Counted from the first letter of the stretch, positions 27,625 to 40,300 are shown. The stretch: DNA of 64,000 nt from Synechococcus lacustris (GCA_903943975.1 CAJAQB010000012.1:1-64000); one strand, 5' to 3'. Notes: generated by a model not told the origin, from the sequence alone. Made by a program: numbers and translations.

Positions 27625-29226
27625 TCAAGCAGTTTGCAATTGCGCTGCCACATTGCTGGGTTCTTCCGGCGGTAGGCAGGCCAGCTGATCGGCGATTTCC
27701 TTCTGGACGATGCCGCGGTATTCCTGGAAGTGTTCGTTGTGGGCAAGGGTCACAAGGAACTGTTCCAAGTTGTCGGGATTGCGCCGGGCGATGGTGGCCA
27801 AGGATTTCCAGAAGCGGAAGCGGGTGTCTCTTACTAGGCCTTGGCGCCAAACCACGATGGCGAGGGCGCGCACGTCGGTGAATGAGGGCAGGCTGGGCTT
27901 GCCAAGGGCAGCGGTTTTCACATAGCTCTGCCAGCGGGGTTTACCCACCTTTAGGTAATAGTGAGTAACTCTATCGATGTAGGCGTTGGGTTCATAGAGA
28001 CGGCTGAAGGCATCTACGTATTCATTGGCAATGTCGCGGATGGGGCGACTGGGCACGAAATTAAGCAGATTGGTTTGATTCACACCTTTGGCATCGGCTT
28101 TCTCCTGAATCAAACGACCTTCTTTCTCAAGGCGATGCCAGAGCCCTGTGTTGGGCAGGGCCTGGAGCATGCCCATCATCGCGGCGGGAATCCCCGTGCG
28201 GCTTACAAATTCAACGATGCGGTTGCCGGCGCCGGCCTTTTCACCATCGAAACCGATGATGAAGCCAGCCATCACGCGAATGCCATAGGAGGTGATGCGA
28301 TCCACCGACTCCTCTAGGGAACTGCGGGTGTTCTGGTGTTTGCCAGCACTGGAGAGGCTGGCTTCGTCTGGGGTTTCGATGCCGAGGAAGACGCTGTCGA
28401 AGCGGGCTTCCGCCATCATTTCCAGCAGTTCATCATCGGCGGCCAGATCCACGGAGGCTTCGGTGGCGAAGCTAAAGGGATAGCCCCGTTCGATCTGCCA
28501 TTGCTTAAGGGCCGGCAGTAGCAACTTGGCGTTGCGTTTATTGCCGATGAAATTGTCATCCACCAGGAAGATTGAACGGCGCCAGCCCAGGTCGTAAAGG
28601 GCTTGGAGTTCGGCGATCAGTTGCTCGGGGTTCTTGGTGCGGGGCTTACGGCCATAGAGCACGATGATGTCGCAGAATTCGCACTGGAAGGGGCAGCCCC
28701 GGGAGAACTGCACCGACATTGAGTCGTAGGCACTCAGGTCCAGCAGGTCGAAGCGCGGAATCGGGGTGCCGGTTACATCGGGTTTCTCGCCATTGGAGCT
28801 GAAGCGACCGCTCTTTTCCCCCTTTTGAATCGCTTCGATGAACAGCGGCAGCGTTATTTCCCCCTCATCAAGCACCTTGAAATCCACCAGGGCCAGCTCG
28901 GGGGCATCGGGGGTGGAGCTGGCGAAGGGCCCCCCCACGGCCACCGGCAGGCCGCGGCGCTTGGCCTCGGTAATTTGCCGTTGCATATCTTCCTTCTGAA
29001 CGATCATTCCCGAGATCACCACCAACTCGGCCCAGGCCCAATCGGCTTCAGTTACCTCATTCACATTGCGGTCCACCAGGCGCATCGGCCATTCCTGGGG
29101 TAACAACGCCGCCACGGTGACAATGCCGAGCGGCGGCAACAGCACCTTGCGATTTACGAGCTCGAGGATTTTCTCGTAGCTCCAGAAGGTTTTGGGGAAT
29201 TCCGGGTAAACGAACAGCGTGCGCAT
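27625..29226 (-). CDS. B12-binding-domain radical SAM protein (DUF4070-type C-terminus)
   Basis: N-terminal cobalamin-binding-like region; SRGCPFQCEFCDI (CxxxCxxC); VMAGFIIGFDGEKAG. Confidence 0.9.
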   Translation of the reverse strand: MRTLFVYPEFPKTFWSYEKILELVNRKVLLPPLGIVTVAALLPQEWPMRLVDRNVNEVTEADWAWAELVVISGMIVQKEDMQRQITEAKRRGLPVAVGGPFASSTPDAPELALVDFKVLDEGEITLPLFIEAIQKGEKSGRFSSNGEKPDVTGTPIPRFDLLDLSAYDSMSVQFSRGCPFQCEFCDIIVLYGRKPRTKNPEQLIAELQALYDLGWRRSIFLVDDNFIGNKRNAKLLLPALKQWQIERGYPFSFATEASVDLAADDELLEMMAEARFDSVFLGIETPDEASLSSAGKHQNTRSSLEESVDRITSYGIRVMAGFIIGFDGEKAGAGNRIVEFVSRTGIPAAMMGMLQALPNTGLWHRLEKEGRLIQEKADAKGVNQTNLLNFVPSRPIRDIANEYVDAFSRLYEPNAYIDRVTHYYLKVGKPRWQSYVKTAALGKPSLPSFTDVRALAIVVWRQGLVRDTRFRFWKSLATIARRNPDNLEQFLVTLAHNEHFQEYRGIVQKEIADQLACLPPEEPSNVAAQLQTA

Positions 29227-29335
29227 GCCGGAGTAGGGGGGGGTCGCGGTGGCCTTATAGCCAGGTGGCTAAAGCTTAATCGGTCTGGCCCAGGGCTGGG
29301 TTCTGCTGTAATGGCAGCACCTCTGCAAACGATCC

Positions 29336-29428
29336 ATGGGAATCGCCCTCTATCTCGTTCTCGTGGCTTCTGGCCTGGCGGCGGCGGCGGTGATCAGCAA
29401 GGTGCTGAAGGGCATCAAGCTGATCTGA
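29336..29428 (+). CDS. petL: Probable cytochrome b6-f complex subunit PetL-like peptide (30 aa)
   Basis: ATG...TGA encoding MGIALYLVLVASGLAAAAVISKVLKGIKLI: single TM helix with C-terminal KxxKxIKLI resembling cyanobacterial PetL. Below the size cut-off of the ORF track. Confidence 0.55.
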   Translation: MGIALYLVLVASGLAAAAVISKVLKGIKLI

Positions 29429-29451
29429 GCACCTGCTTCAGCTCGCCAAGG

Positions 29452-30678
29452 TCAGCTCACCAGGGTCAGCTGGCGGCGGCCCCGGCGCAGCAATTCCAGT
29501 AAGGCCAGGGCTGTGCCCAGGGCCCCCAGCAGTCCAAAGGTGGGGCCGAGGCCCCAGTGCATCGTTAGCCCGGCGGCGATCAGGCCGCTGAGGCCGCCAC
29601 CGCCAAGAAAAGCGATCTGGCTGAGGCCAGCCATGCGTCCCCGCAACACCTGGGGGGCAGCCACCTGGGCGATCAGGTTGCAGCCGGAGAGCAGGGCGGC
29701 GGTGCCGGCCCCGATCAGGAAGGCCATGGCCAGGCTCCAGCCCGCCAGGCCCTCCCCCTGGGCCATGCCCATCTGGGCCAGGGCGGTGACCAGGCCACTG
29801 CCCCCCAGCAGCAGTCCAGGCCGTTGGCTGAGCCATTCACTGTTGCGTTGCAGCACCAGGCCGCCGCAGATGCTGCCGGCCGCCAGGATGCTGGTGAATA
29901 GGCCCAGGTCTTGGGGGCTGGGGCCCACCAGGTGGGCGGCGATTAGTGGCGCCAGGCCAGGGTGGAAGAAGCCCACCAGGCAAAACAAGCCGGTGAAGCG
30001 CAGCACATGGCGCAGGTCGGGGCCGCAGTTGCGCCAGGCGGCCCCCAGGCTGGCGCTGGCGCCCCCCTGGCTGCGTTGTTCCTGCTCCCGGTGGGGCCGC
30101 AACAGCCAGACCACCGAAGCGATCGGTAATAGGTAGGTGGCGGCATCGAGCAACAGGGCCATGGCCGGGCCGGTGAAGGCCACCAGCGCGCCGCCAATCG
30201 GCGGCCCCACCAACTTGCCCACGTTGAACACCACGGAAAAACTGGTGAGGTAAGGCCCCAGTTCCTCGGGGCGGTTTACCAGTAGGGCGCAGTACTTATT
30301 GCGGGCGGTGAGTTCGTAGGCGCTGGCGAGCCCCACCACCAGGGTGCTGAACAACAGCAGGGCCGCTTGGCTGCGTCCCTGGGTGAGGGGAATGGCGAGG
30401 GCGCCGAGGGCGGCCCCCAGCAACAGGCCCCACTGGGCCCACACCAGCACCCGTTCGCAGCCATGGCGATCGGTAACTACCCCGGCGGGGCCACTCACCA
30501 CCAGGGTGGGTAAAGACAACAGGGCGAAATGCAGGGCCAGCAGCATGGGCTGGTGGGTGCCATCCATCAGCACCCAGCCCTTGGCGGTGAGGCCCGCAAA
30601 CGAGCCCATGGTGCTCAGCCCCGAGGCCACCAGAAAGATCTGCCGCTGGCGCTCTAGGGGAGGGGAGCCTGGGATCAC
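29452..30678 (-). CDS. MFS transporter
   Basis: About 12 predicted TM segments; [64 protein letters not shown]. Confidence 0.88.
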   Translation of the reverse strand: MIPGSPPLERQRQIFLVASGLSTMGSFAGLTAKGWVLMDGTHQPMLLALHFALLSLPTLVVSGPAGVVTDRHGCERVLVWAQWGLLLGAALGALAIPLTQGRSQAALLLFSTLVVGLASAYELTARNKYCALLVNRPEELGPYLTSFSVVFNVGKLVGPPIGGALVAFTGPAMALLLDAATYLLPIASVVWLLRPHREQEQRSQGGASASLGAAWRNCGPDLRHVLRFTGLFCLVGFFHPGLAPLIAAHLVGPSPQDLGLFTSILAAGSICGGLVLQRNSEWLSQRPGLLLGGSGLVTALAQMGMAQGEGLAGWSLAMAFLIGAGTAALLSGCNLIAQVAAPQVLRGRMAGLSQIAFLGGGGLSGLIAAGLTMHWGLGPTFGLLGALGTALALLELLRRGRRQLTLVS

Positions 30679-32057
30679 AGGGGGCGACTGGCGCCGACCA
30701 TCGCTTCTATACCCACCACTTCCCCCTCCAGGTCGTAGGCCGAGGCGCCGGTGAGGCGCACGGGCACCATCGTGCCGGGGGCGGCGGTGCGACCGTCGGG
30801 CCCGGGCCGCACCAGCACTTCACCATCCACATCGGGGGCAAAGCGCAGGCAGCGGCCGATCAGGGCGCCGCTGCTGGGGTTCTCCTGTTCGATCAACACA
30901 TCCACGATCCGGCCCACCCAGGCGGCATTGCCTTCGGCGCTGATCGCCTGTTGGGCTGCCATCAGCCGGTCCCGCCGTTGCTCCGCCACGGCGGCGGCCA
31001 CTGGATTAGGCAGGCTGGCGGCGGCGGTGCCGTCCTCCGGCGAGAAACAAAACACGCCCACATGGTCAAAGCGCTGCTCCTCCACAAACTGCAGCAGGTG
31101 TTCGAACTGCTCTTCGGTTTCGCCCGGAAAGCCAACGATGAAAGTGGTGCGCAGCACCGCATCGGGCAGCTGCTGGCGGATGCGCTGCAGCAATTCGCCG
31201 TTCACCCCCGCCTGCCAGGGCCGGTTCATCGCCTTCAGCACCTCGGGATGGCTGTGCTGCAGGGGTAAGTCGAGGTAGGGGAGCACGTTTGGCACCTCCC
31301 GGTAGGCGGCCAAAACTTCGGGGCTGAGGCCGGTGGGGTAGGCGTAATGGACGCGGATCCAGGGGATTTCCACCTCCCCTAGGGCCCGCAACAACTCCGC
31401 CAGTTGCGGTTTGCCGTAGAGGTCTAGGCCGTAGTTGGTGGTGATCTGGCTGATCAGGATCAGTTCTTGCACCCCCTGGGCCGCCAGCTGTTGGGCCTCG
31501 GTCACGATTGATTCGATCGGCCGTGAACGCTGGTCACCGCGCAGCTTCGGAATGATGCAGAAGGCGCAGCGGTAGTCGCAGCCCTCGGCCACCTTCAGGT
31601 AGGCCACCGCTTCGGAGGTGGTGCGATAGCGGGGCAGGTGCTCGTCTGCCACAAAGGTGGGCACGGCACTCACCCGGTTCACCCGTTCGCCGGCCTCCAC
31701 CCGTTCCAACACCTCCACGATGTGCTGGTAATCACCGGTGCCAACGATGGCGCGGGCCTCCGGCAGGGCTTCCAGCAGCTCCTCCTGGAAATGCTGGGCG
31801 AGGCAGCCGGCGATCACGATTTGTTTGCCCTGTTCGGCCAGGTCCACCAGGGTGCGCACCGATTCCTGGCGGGCCTCCTGGATAAAGGAGCAGGTATTTA
31901 CCACCACCACATTGGCTTCCGCTTCATCGGCGCTCACCCCATAGCCGGCCTCGGCCAGCAAACCAAGCATGTGTTCGGTGTCCACGCGGTTCTTTTCGCA
32001 GCCCAGGTGCGAGAAGGCCACGGTGGCTTTTGGCTTAGGGGACGGCTCGGAGGCCAT
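30675..32057 (-). CDS. rimO: Ribosomal protein S12 methylthiotransferase
   Basis: [56 protein letters not shown]-like C-terminus. Start chosen at ATG 32057. Confidence 0.93.
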   Translation of the reverse strand: MASEPSPKPKATVAFSHLGCEKNRVDTEHMLGLLAEAGYGVSADEAEANVVVVNTCSFIQEARQESVRTLVDLAEQGKQIVIAGCLAQHFQEELLEALPEARAIVGTGDYQHIVEVLERVEAGERVNRVSAVPTFVADEHLPRYRTTSEAVAYLKVAEGCDYRCAFCIIPKLRGDQRSRPIESIVTEAQQLAAQGVQELILISQITTNYGLDLYGKPQLAELLRALGEVEIPWIRVHYAYPTGLSPEVLAAYREVPNVLPYLDLPLQHSHPEVLKAMNRPWQAGVNGELLQRIRQQLPDAVLRTTFIVGFPGETEEQFEHLLQFVEEQRFDHVGVFCFSPEDGTAAASLPNPVAAAVAEQRRDRLMAAQQAISAEGNAAWVGRIVDVLIEQENPSSGALIGRCLRFAPDVDGEVLVRPGPDGRTAAPGTMVPVRLTGASAYDLEGEVVGIEAMVGASRPL

Positions 32058-32089
32058 GGCAGCATCGGCCCAACTTCTCAACCTAACCC

Positions 32090-32929
32090 GTGGCTGCTGC
32101 GGTCCCCTGGCAACGCCTGTTTGAGCCTGGCCCCAGGGGCGCGGCTGAGGCAAAAAACCCAGCCTTGATTGGTGTGCTGCACCTGCCGCCCCTGCCCGGT
32201 AGCCCCGGCTGGGGGGGCTCGATGGCGGCGGTGCGCCGTTGGGCCCTTGATGATGCGGCCGCCTATCTGGAGGGCGGGGCGGCCGGACTAGTGGTGGAGA
32301 ACTTCGGTGATCTGCCCTTCTTTGCCGGGGCGGTGCCCCCCGAAACCGTGGCGGCCATGGCTGTGATCGCCGCCGAGGTGGTGGCGCTCGCCGCTGGTCG
32401 CCCGGTGGGGATCAATGTGTTGCGCAATGACGGCGCCGCTGCCCTGGCGGTGGCGGCGGCCAGTGGCGCCAGCTTTGTGCGCTTAAACGTGCTCAGTGGG
32501 GCGATGGTCACAGACCAGGGCTTGATTCAGGGGCGGGCGGCGGAGCTGTTGCGGCTAAAACGGCTCCTTGACCTCGCCGATGTGGGCATCTTTGCCGATG
32601 TATTGGTGAAGCACGCCTACCCCCTGGCGCCCCAACCGATCGCTGAGGCGGTGGAAGACAGCCTGCACCGGGCTGGGGCCGATGCGGTGATCGTGAGCGG
32701 AGTGGCCACCGGGGCGCCGCCCCTGCTGGCGGATCTGCAGGCCGCCCAGCTGGCGGCCGCCGGTGCGCCGGTGTTGATCGGCAGTGGCTGTAGTGGGGCC
32801 AATGCCGACCAGTTAGCCCCCCTCTGCCAGGGGGTGATTGTGGCCAGTTCGCTCAAGCGCGATGGGTTGCTGGCCAATCCAGTGGATCCCGAGCGGGTGC
32901 GGGCCCTACGCCAGGCGCTGGGGGTCTGA
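32090..32929 (+). CDS. btpA: BtpA/SgcQ family protein (photosystem I biogenesis protein BtpA)
   Basis: [20 protein letters not shown]...[15 protein letters not shown]...[40 protein letters not shown]. Confidence 0.9.
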   Translation: MAAAVPWQRLFEPGPRGAAEAKNPALIGVLHLPPLPGSPGWGGSMAAVRRWALDDAAAYLEGGAAGLVVENFGDLPFFAGAVPPETVAAMAVIAAEVVALAAGRPVGINVLRNDGAAALAVAAASGASFVRLNVLSGAMVTDQGLIQGRAAELLRLKRLLDLADVGIFADVLVKHAYPLAPQPIAEAVEDSLHRAGADAVIVSGVATGAPPLLADLQAAQLAAAGAPVLIGSGCSGANADQLAPLCQGVIVASSLKRDGLLANPVDPERVRALRQALGV

Positions 32930-32944
32930 CCTTCGGCGGGTTGA

Positions 32945-34165
32945 TCAGAAGCGCAGCTGCAAGCCGCCGCCCAGGTTCCAGAGGGGGCTGTTGCTGTACA
33001 GCTCGGCTCCGCCCCGGGCGTAGATCACCGTGTTGTTGGCAAAGCCGTAGCTGAGCTGGCCCTGGAGGCCGAGGCCGCTGGCTTCAACGGCCGGGCTGCG
33101 CAGGTTGAGGGCTTGGCCGTTAACAACACCAATGCTGGTGCTGGGGGTATCCCCCAGGAATCCCCGCTGCAGCCACGACACCCGCACCGAGGGGGTAAAG
33201 AGGTTTTTGCCATCGCGTATCGGCGCTCTCCAGGTAACGCCGAGATCGAGGCCGCCGAAGCTGCTGTTTATGGATCCGATGCGGTAGCGGTTATTCGTTA
33301 CGGCGTCGAAACGGCTGCCGCCATTGAGATTGAGGCTGCTGCTGCTGAGCAACAGGCTCGGTTCCAGCAGCTGACTTTCCGAGAGCTTCCAGCGCAGGCC
33401 CGCCTGGAGGGCGGCATTAAAGGCGCTGCCGCTTTGGCTCAGGTTGTAGCTGCGCACCCCGAAGGCATTGCTGCTGATCAGTGCCAGGGGGCTGGTGCCG
33501 TTCACCCCATCGAGGCCCAGGGCCCCATTCACAAACCAATCTGGGGTTTGGTACTGGGCAAACAAACCAGCGCCCGCCTCCTGCAGCGTTGAGGAGCTGC
33601 TGCTGAATCCCAGGATTCCAGCGCCATTGATGTTCTGTTCCGCCAGGCGCCCAAACACCCCGGCTCGGAACTGTTCGCTGAAGGCGTAGTCGAGCTTCAA
33701 GCCCGCGGCATAGCCGCCATTCAAAGTGCTGGCGCCGTAGCCATGGCGGGCGGGCAACAGGGTGCCGCCGCCGGTGCCCCCCCAGGCCCGCAGCCGCCAG
33801 CCATCCCGTTCGCTGTAGTAAGCCCCCGGGGTGGTGGCGAAGCGATAGGCGGGGTCGGCGCTGGTTTCAGGTCCAGGGGCCACCAGCTCCTTGGCGGCGG
33901 CAGGCACCTTCTGGGGTAGGGGTTCCAGCAGGTCCTGACTGAACAGCTGCCAATTGCTGAAGGCGGCGAGGGGGGCCAGGGTTGCTGCCGAGCGATTCAG
34001 CTGCACGGTCACCGGCACGCCCGGGCTGGGGCTGCTGGTAATTGGGGTGCTGGTAACGGGCGGGCAGCCGATCTCACTGCTGAAGGGATCACAGATCGCC
34101 TGGGCTGGGCTGGCCCCCAGGCTCAGAGCTGCCAGAGCAACGGCGACAAAATGGTGACGGCCCAT
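32945..34165 (-). CDS. Autotransporter-like outer-membrane beta-barrel protein
   Basis: Signal peptide MGRHHFVAVALAALSLGASPAQA from ATG 34165; YAAGLKLDYAFSEQFRAGVFGRLAEQNI...YARGGAELYSNSPLWNLGGGLQLRF with terminal aromatic. Confidence 0.75.
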   Translation of the reverse strand: MGRHHFVAVALAALSLGASPAQAICDPFSSEIGCPPVTSTPITSSPSPGVPVTVQLNRSAATLAPLAAFSNWQLFSQDLLEPLPQKVPAAAKELVAPGPETSADPAYRFATTPGAYYSERDGWRLRAWGGTGGGTLLPARHGYGASTLNGGYAAGLKLDYAFSEQFRAGVFGRLAEQNINGAGILGFSSSSSTLQEAGAGLFAQYQTPDWFVNGALGLDGVNGTSPLALISSNAFGVRSYNLSQSGSAFNAALQAGLRWKLSESQLLEPSLLLSSSSLNLNGGSRFDAVTNNRYRIGSINSSFGGLDLGVTWRAPIRDGKNLFTPSVRVSWLQRGFLGDTPSTSIGVVNGQALNLRSPAVEASGLGLQGQLSYGFANNTVIYARGGAELYSNSPLWNLGGGLQLRF

Positions 34166-34370
34166 GGGGGAGGCAGAGCTTTTGAAGGAGCTTAAGGATC
34201 CCCCAGGCCGCGGCAATGTATTAAGCGGGCCTGGGGGCTCTGGGAGAGGGGAAATCATGCAATTTTTGCAATTAAGCCCAGGCTTCGCTGGGGCCGGGCC
34301 ATTTTTCGCCCTTTTGGGAGCTGCGATTCCTGCTCTAACTTTTTAGGGTGAATAAATCTGTCTGAAGGCA

Positions 34371-37300
34371 TTGGCACCCTCCCCTGCTCCCTCCCCTGTC
34401 GTATCCATTCGTTCCACCCCACTCAATATCCTTTACGGCGAGTCAGGAAACCTGGATCTCAGCTTCGATGAGCAGACGACCACGGGCTATGGCCCCTGGT
34501 TGCAGTTACTCGTGCCTGCCCCCAGCGATCATTTGCAATTCGGGGCGGCTAGCTGGGCCGGGGGCAGCCTCAGCGCCCAGGCCCTCAGCTTCTCGGGGCC
34601 AAACGCCTCAGGGCTCTACACCCTCACCCATCCCTACACCGGCCAAACGCTTACCGGTAACAAGGGCGATCAGCTGCTGATCTGGAAATTTCCCATAGGT
34701 AGTTACGCCGCCGATGCCCCGCCCCTGGAGTTGCGGGTGCCGGTGGCTGTGGCTGCCACCACCCCCACCCTGGGCCCAGTGGCGATCATGGTGGGCGGCG
34801 GCTATGCCCTTGGGGCTGATCCCCTCCAAAACCCCAGCACTGACCCGGCGCTGCAGGCCCCAGCCCTGCCGGGGGCAATTGTGCCTGCGGTGGTACAGCT
34901 GGATAAGGATCCGATCAGCCCTGAATACGAAACCGCCACCGGTCCAAATTTTCCGCGCCAGTGGCGGCTCTCGGTGAATGGGGCCGCCGGCCAAACCCTC
35001 AAGGACCTCACCCTTAGCGACAGCCTGCCCAACGACCCCATTTATCTGGGTACCGATCCGGATGTGGTGAACTTGCCGGTGGTCCTAGCAAAGATCAGCA
35101 GCGAGCCCAAGCTCAATGCCGCCACTGCGCCTGGCAATAACCAGTTGCAGATCAACTACGGCACGGTTACTGGTTTGGCCGCCCAGGAGGACCTGCGGGC
35201 GGAGACCCGCTTCTACATCCCCCCGACCCTCAACCAGGCCAGTGGCGCTCCGATCACTTACACCAACACCGCCAAGTTGGCAGGCACTTGGCTTAATCCT
35301 CCGCTGGGGACCCCTGGGGCCGTGGAGGTGCAAGATCAAGACCCGGAACCTGAAACGATCACGGCCAAGGCTCTAGCAATCCAGAAGTATGACGACAGGC
35401 CGGAAACTTTAGACAAATATGGTCGCGAACTTGCGGGCACTATCTTGCCAGGGGAGATCGTAAATTTTACCCTTGATTTTCAGGTTTCTGATTATTTCGC
35501 CTTTGGCGAACTGAAGATCGAAGATATCCTCGGAGATGGGCTGAGTTTCCTGCCTGGTACGGCCAAAATCCGATTACAGGAACAAGGTAACAGTCTCACT
35601 AATGGGGGGTTTGTTAATTATCTAGATAGTTACCTTGCCTACACTAAAGATTTTAGCTTGGGCAAGGATCGCCTGCAGTTTGATCTATCCAGCTGGCTAA
35701 AAGGCGCTGCCCTGCCAGCTGTGGACGATGGCATCCTGCAGGGGGGCTATGTGGGGGCCAAGGCGGGAGCCAGCCTTGGTAGCATCACTTTCCAGGCCAA
35801 AGTTGATGATTTATTTGTGGCCCCTAAGGTTGCAGGGCAAAACATCAAGGCCGCAGATAATTTGCGCAATGATGTCACATTTGAAGGGCAGATCTATAAT
35901 TACAATGCTGCCAATGCCAGTTTCAGCGATACCAATGTAGTTGTAAGTGACACCAGTGCCGAGGCCCTGCGCATTCCAGAGCCCAGCCTGGTTAAATCAA
36001 TCGTGGCCCGCAATGGCCAGCCCCTCACGGGGCCTGTGGTATTTGCCCCCGGCGACACGGTCACCTATCGATTGCGGGCGGTGTTGCCCACGGGCGATCT
36101 GCAGGCCATGGAGCTGTTGGATTGGTTGCCCACCCCGGGCTTCAGTATTGCTACGGATGCTGCCAATGGGGTTTCCAAGGCTGCCTTTGAAGCATCGGGC
36201 AGTGGCGCCACGGCCGCAAAGCCGCCGGCTGCTGGCAGCTTTGCCTACGGCAGTGAGCACACGGCGCCTCAACTCCAAGAAAATCTGATTCAGGTGGGCC
36301 CTGGCACCAATCAACTGTTGGCCAGTTTTCTAAATACTTCTGACCAGGCAAATAAGGGTCAGGTTGTTGATCTCTACTATACCGTTACGGCCAGCTCGGC
36401 GGTGATGGCAGACCGGCTGGAGCAAACAAATATTTCCCAGCTCAATTACAGTTCCTCCGATGGGGTAAAGCACTCCACAGATCTGGCGGTGGCGATTGGC
36501 GAGCGGCTATCGCCCGATCTGAAAATCCGTAAGGGGGTGGTGAAAACCAGCCGTGACAGTGACGTTACCCCTGACGTCACCCCTGGCGCCAGTTACAGCC
36601 CTGGTAGGAACTTTGGGGGGGTGGAATTTGCGCCAGCTGGCAGTATTGATCTTCCTTTTGTTGGGGGCAGTGGCAAAGGTATCCTCAGCAGCTCGGCCAT
36701 CAGTATTGCCGGTGGCAATGGTTCCACCGGAGCGGTAAAGAGCAGTAGCCTTGATTCAAATGTCTCGAATCTAGACGCCGGCGATTTGATTAGATTTGCA
36801 ATTGTAGTTGAGAACATCGGCACCAGCTATAGGGGTGCTTTTAATGTGCAGCTGCGCGATGATTTGCCAAAGGGTCTGAGCTATGCCGGCAACCTTTCCA
36901 TTGTTGATGGCACCGGAACGGCGCTGGCTTATACCAAGCCCGATGGTTCAGCCGCCACTGCCACCGACTTCTTTTCGCCTGCGGGGGTGATGCTCACCGA
37001 CCCTGGCGCCACCCCTGCCAGCGGTGTGGACGGGCTCAACGGCGGTGCCATCGATGCCTACAACGCCAGCAGCGGCCGGAACATCGCTGTGGTGGTATTT
37101 GATGCGGTTGTTGATACCAGTGCCTATGGGCAGCTGCCAGTCAACGGTGGATCGCTTAAAAATCAAGGCATTCTCGAAGACTACGCCAATGTGGATGAAC
37201 CGGGGGCAAACACGTTTCTGCCAGAGGCAGCTAATCTCAACGATCAGGCCACAGTAAGCTTGCGCAAGGGTGAAATAACCAAGTCGCTGGTGAGTACATC

Positions 37301-40300
37301 TGAGGCCTTTACCAGCGGTAGTAATGTGGCCATCGGCGAGGTTGTGCGCTATCGGCTGCAGGTGAATCTGCCTGAGGGGGAATTGGCAAAGTTTGTGATC
37401 AGCGATGTGCTGCCGGTTGGGATTTCTTTCCTGAATGATGGCAGCGCCCGCGGCCAGCTGCTGGGGGATCTCCAGGCCAGCAGTTCGCCAATTGGGGCCG
37501 ACGGTGTGCTTGCTGCGCCTTCAGTTAGCATCAATAACAATATTAAAACTCTCAATTGGAATTTCGGCAATCTAATAAACAGCAACCGCGACAATGCCTT
37601 TGTGGAGTCTGTGGCGCTGGAGTTCAATGCCCAGGTTGAAAACGTGGTTTCGAACCAGAACGGCACTACTTTGAGTAATATAGGTAGCTTCAACTTCAAC
37701 GGTATTAAAGAGGAGAAGTCTGCGCCCGTTGCTCTAACTGTGGTGGAGCCAGATTTCAGCATCACTAAATCGGCGAGCCCCAGCAGTGGCGATGCCGGTG
37801 ACCTGATCACCTATACGGTGACGATCAAGAACCAGGGCAAAGCTGATGCCTTTGATCTGCTGGTGGATGATCCTCTCGGCAATCTCGGCATTAATTTTGA
37901 TCTGCAATCGCTAACGATCCTCTCGGCTCCCGCCGGTAGCAACCCCAGCACCGTTGGCTCAGTAACTGACAAGGCCAGTGTGGCCGCAGGGGATCTTATC
38001 CATCTCAGTGTCGATCAGCTCAAGGTAGGCGAATCGCTGCAGTTCAGCTATAGCGGTGAGCTGTTGGCGGCCCTGCAGCCCGGCACTTCCCTAGCTAATA
38101 CCGCAAAGCTTAGCTACACCAGCTTGCCCGGTACCAATGCTGCCAGTGGCACTGCCAATGGTGAGAGAAATGGCAGCGATGGCATTGCTGGGGCCCTAAA
38201 CGATTACGCTGCCAGCGCCACGGCCAAGTTGATCAGTAAAGGTTTCACCCCCAGTAAAACCGTTAGGTCGACTTCCGAGCTAGCCACCAGCGGCAATGAT
38301 CTAGCCATTGGTGAGGTGGTGCGCTTCCGCCTCCAGGCCCTTTTCCCTGAGGGCACAATCACCGACCTCAAATTTAACGATGTCCTACCTGCGGGCTTCG
38401 AATATTTAGCAGATGGTGAGGCCAAGCTCGCCTTTGCCGCCACCAAGCCCGGAGATATCAGCTGGAGCCTTTCCGAGCCAATTGCAGACTATTACAAAGT
38501 TGCAAATGGTTCAAATAGTGAGGTGACCCCCACCAAGGCCTTTGCCCCCAGTCAAATCAATCAGGAACTGAGCTGGGCCCTTGGTGATCTGGTAAACCAA
38601 GATCGGCTTAATACCACAGCCGAATCGGTAATTATTGAATTCAATGCCCGAGTTCGCAATGTCACTGCCAACCAAGGGGTCACGGCCAATCAAGCGGCCA
38701 GTATCTTGATTAATAGTGCCACCATATCCCGTGCTGGCACTTCATCTGATAACCGATACAGCGAAACTCTTACAGGACCAAAGCAAACGATTATTGAGCC
38801 CAACCTTGTGCTCACCAAGAAGGCCTCGCCCGCCCCTACAGGCGGCTTCCAAGCCGGCGCCAAGCTCACATACACGATCAACATCACGAACGACGGAGGC
38901 ATGGCAGCCTTTGATGTGCAGGTAGAGGATTTACTCAGTGATCTTGGTGCAGCCTTTGATCTGCAAACGGTGGATCTCTCTAGCATTCCTGGCGCCAGCG
39001 ATCAGTCCAGCACCGCTGGGGTTGGGGCCCCCAACGATAAGGTAATCGTAACGATCCCACGGATTGATAAGGGTCAGAGTCTGAGTTTTAGCTTTACTGG
39101 GCTGCTCACCAATGCGGTTCAGATCAACAACAGCTATACGAATACCGCTACTGCCACCTGGAGCAGCCTGCCAGGAACTGCCATAGGCGAACGCGATGGG
39201 AGAGATGGTTTGCCTGGTGATTCTCCATCAAACACCCAGCCCCTCAATAACTATGCGGCCCACGGCATGGCTAATCTGGCCACGCGCTCCATTGTGTTTA
39301 AGAAATCAATTGCGCTCAGCTCTGAACCAGACAGTATTGGCAACAATCTCTATGTTGGTGAGAAGGTGCGCTTTCGCCTCCAGGCAGATTTGCCAGCCGG
39401 CACCTCCAGTGATGTTCGGATTAGTGATCTTTTGCCAGAGGGCCTCAGTTATGTGGCTGGCAGCACTAAACTGGCCCTAGTGGCCCAGAATAGTTCTGAG
39501 CTTACGCTAAGTGCCATCAGCAATGGGGCAGATTATTTTGTTAAGGCAAATGCGGATAATACGCTGGTCATTCCTGATCGTGCTTTTGAAAATCCCAGCA
39601 GTAGCGGTAGTTGGTCTTTTGGTAACATCGTAAATGCCAACAGTGTTGACGGTTCCACTGAATCATTGATCCTGGAGTTTGATGCCCAAATCGGCAATCA
39701 ATTGGCGAACCAAAATGGACGTGATTTTATAAATACTGCCACCCTTGCAGCCGGTAATTTTACCGGCAATAAGGCTCTAAGTTCCACGGCCCCAACCCTC
39801 ACCCTGAAGGAACCAAAGCTCACGCTCACTAAAACGGCTGACAGCGAGTGCTTAAACAGTCTTCAGGATCCCCAGGCCAACAGCGTTGGCTACAAGTTGG
39901 TGATTAGCAATAGCGGCACAGCTACAGCTTTTGACTTGGATCTACGCGATCTTTTACCGGCGGCGCCCAATGGCACCTTGCTCAACTTGCAGGTTGACTC
40001 GATCACTGCGCTGGGCAGTGCTGGAGCCTCCAACTTTGTGCTGGCCGCAGACAATGGCCCTCGCCTGTTGCACGGCACTATCGCCAAGTTGCCGGTGGGG
40101 GCAAGCTTCGAGATCCGCTACAGGGCCCAGCTCAGCGACCTGGCTGCGCTGCCAGGCAGTCCCGATGTGCCGGATGGCTTGCTCACCAATCTGGCTACGG
40201 TCACCTACACCTCTCTGCCTGGAATTGCCCCCCAGGAACGCACCGGCGCCGATGGATCGGGGGCTGGTCTAAATAATTACGCTGCCAGCCAGGCGCTGGC

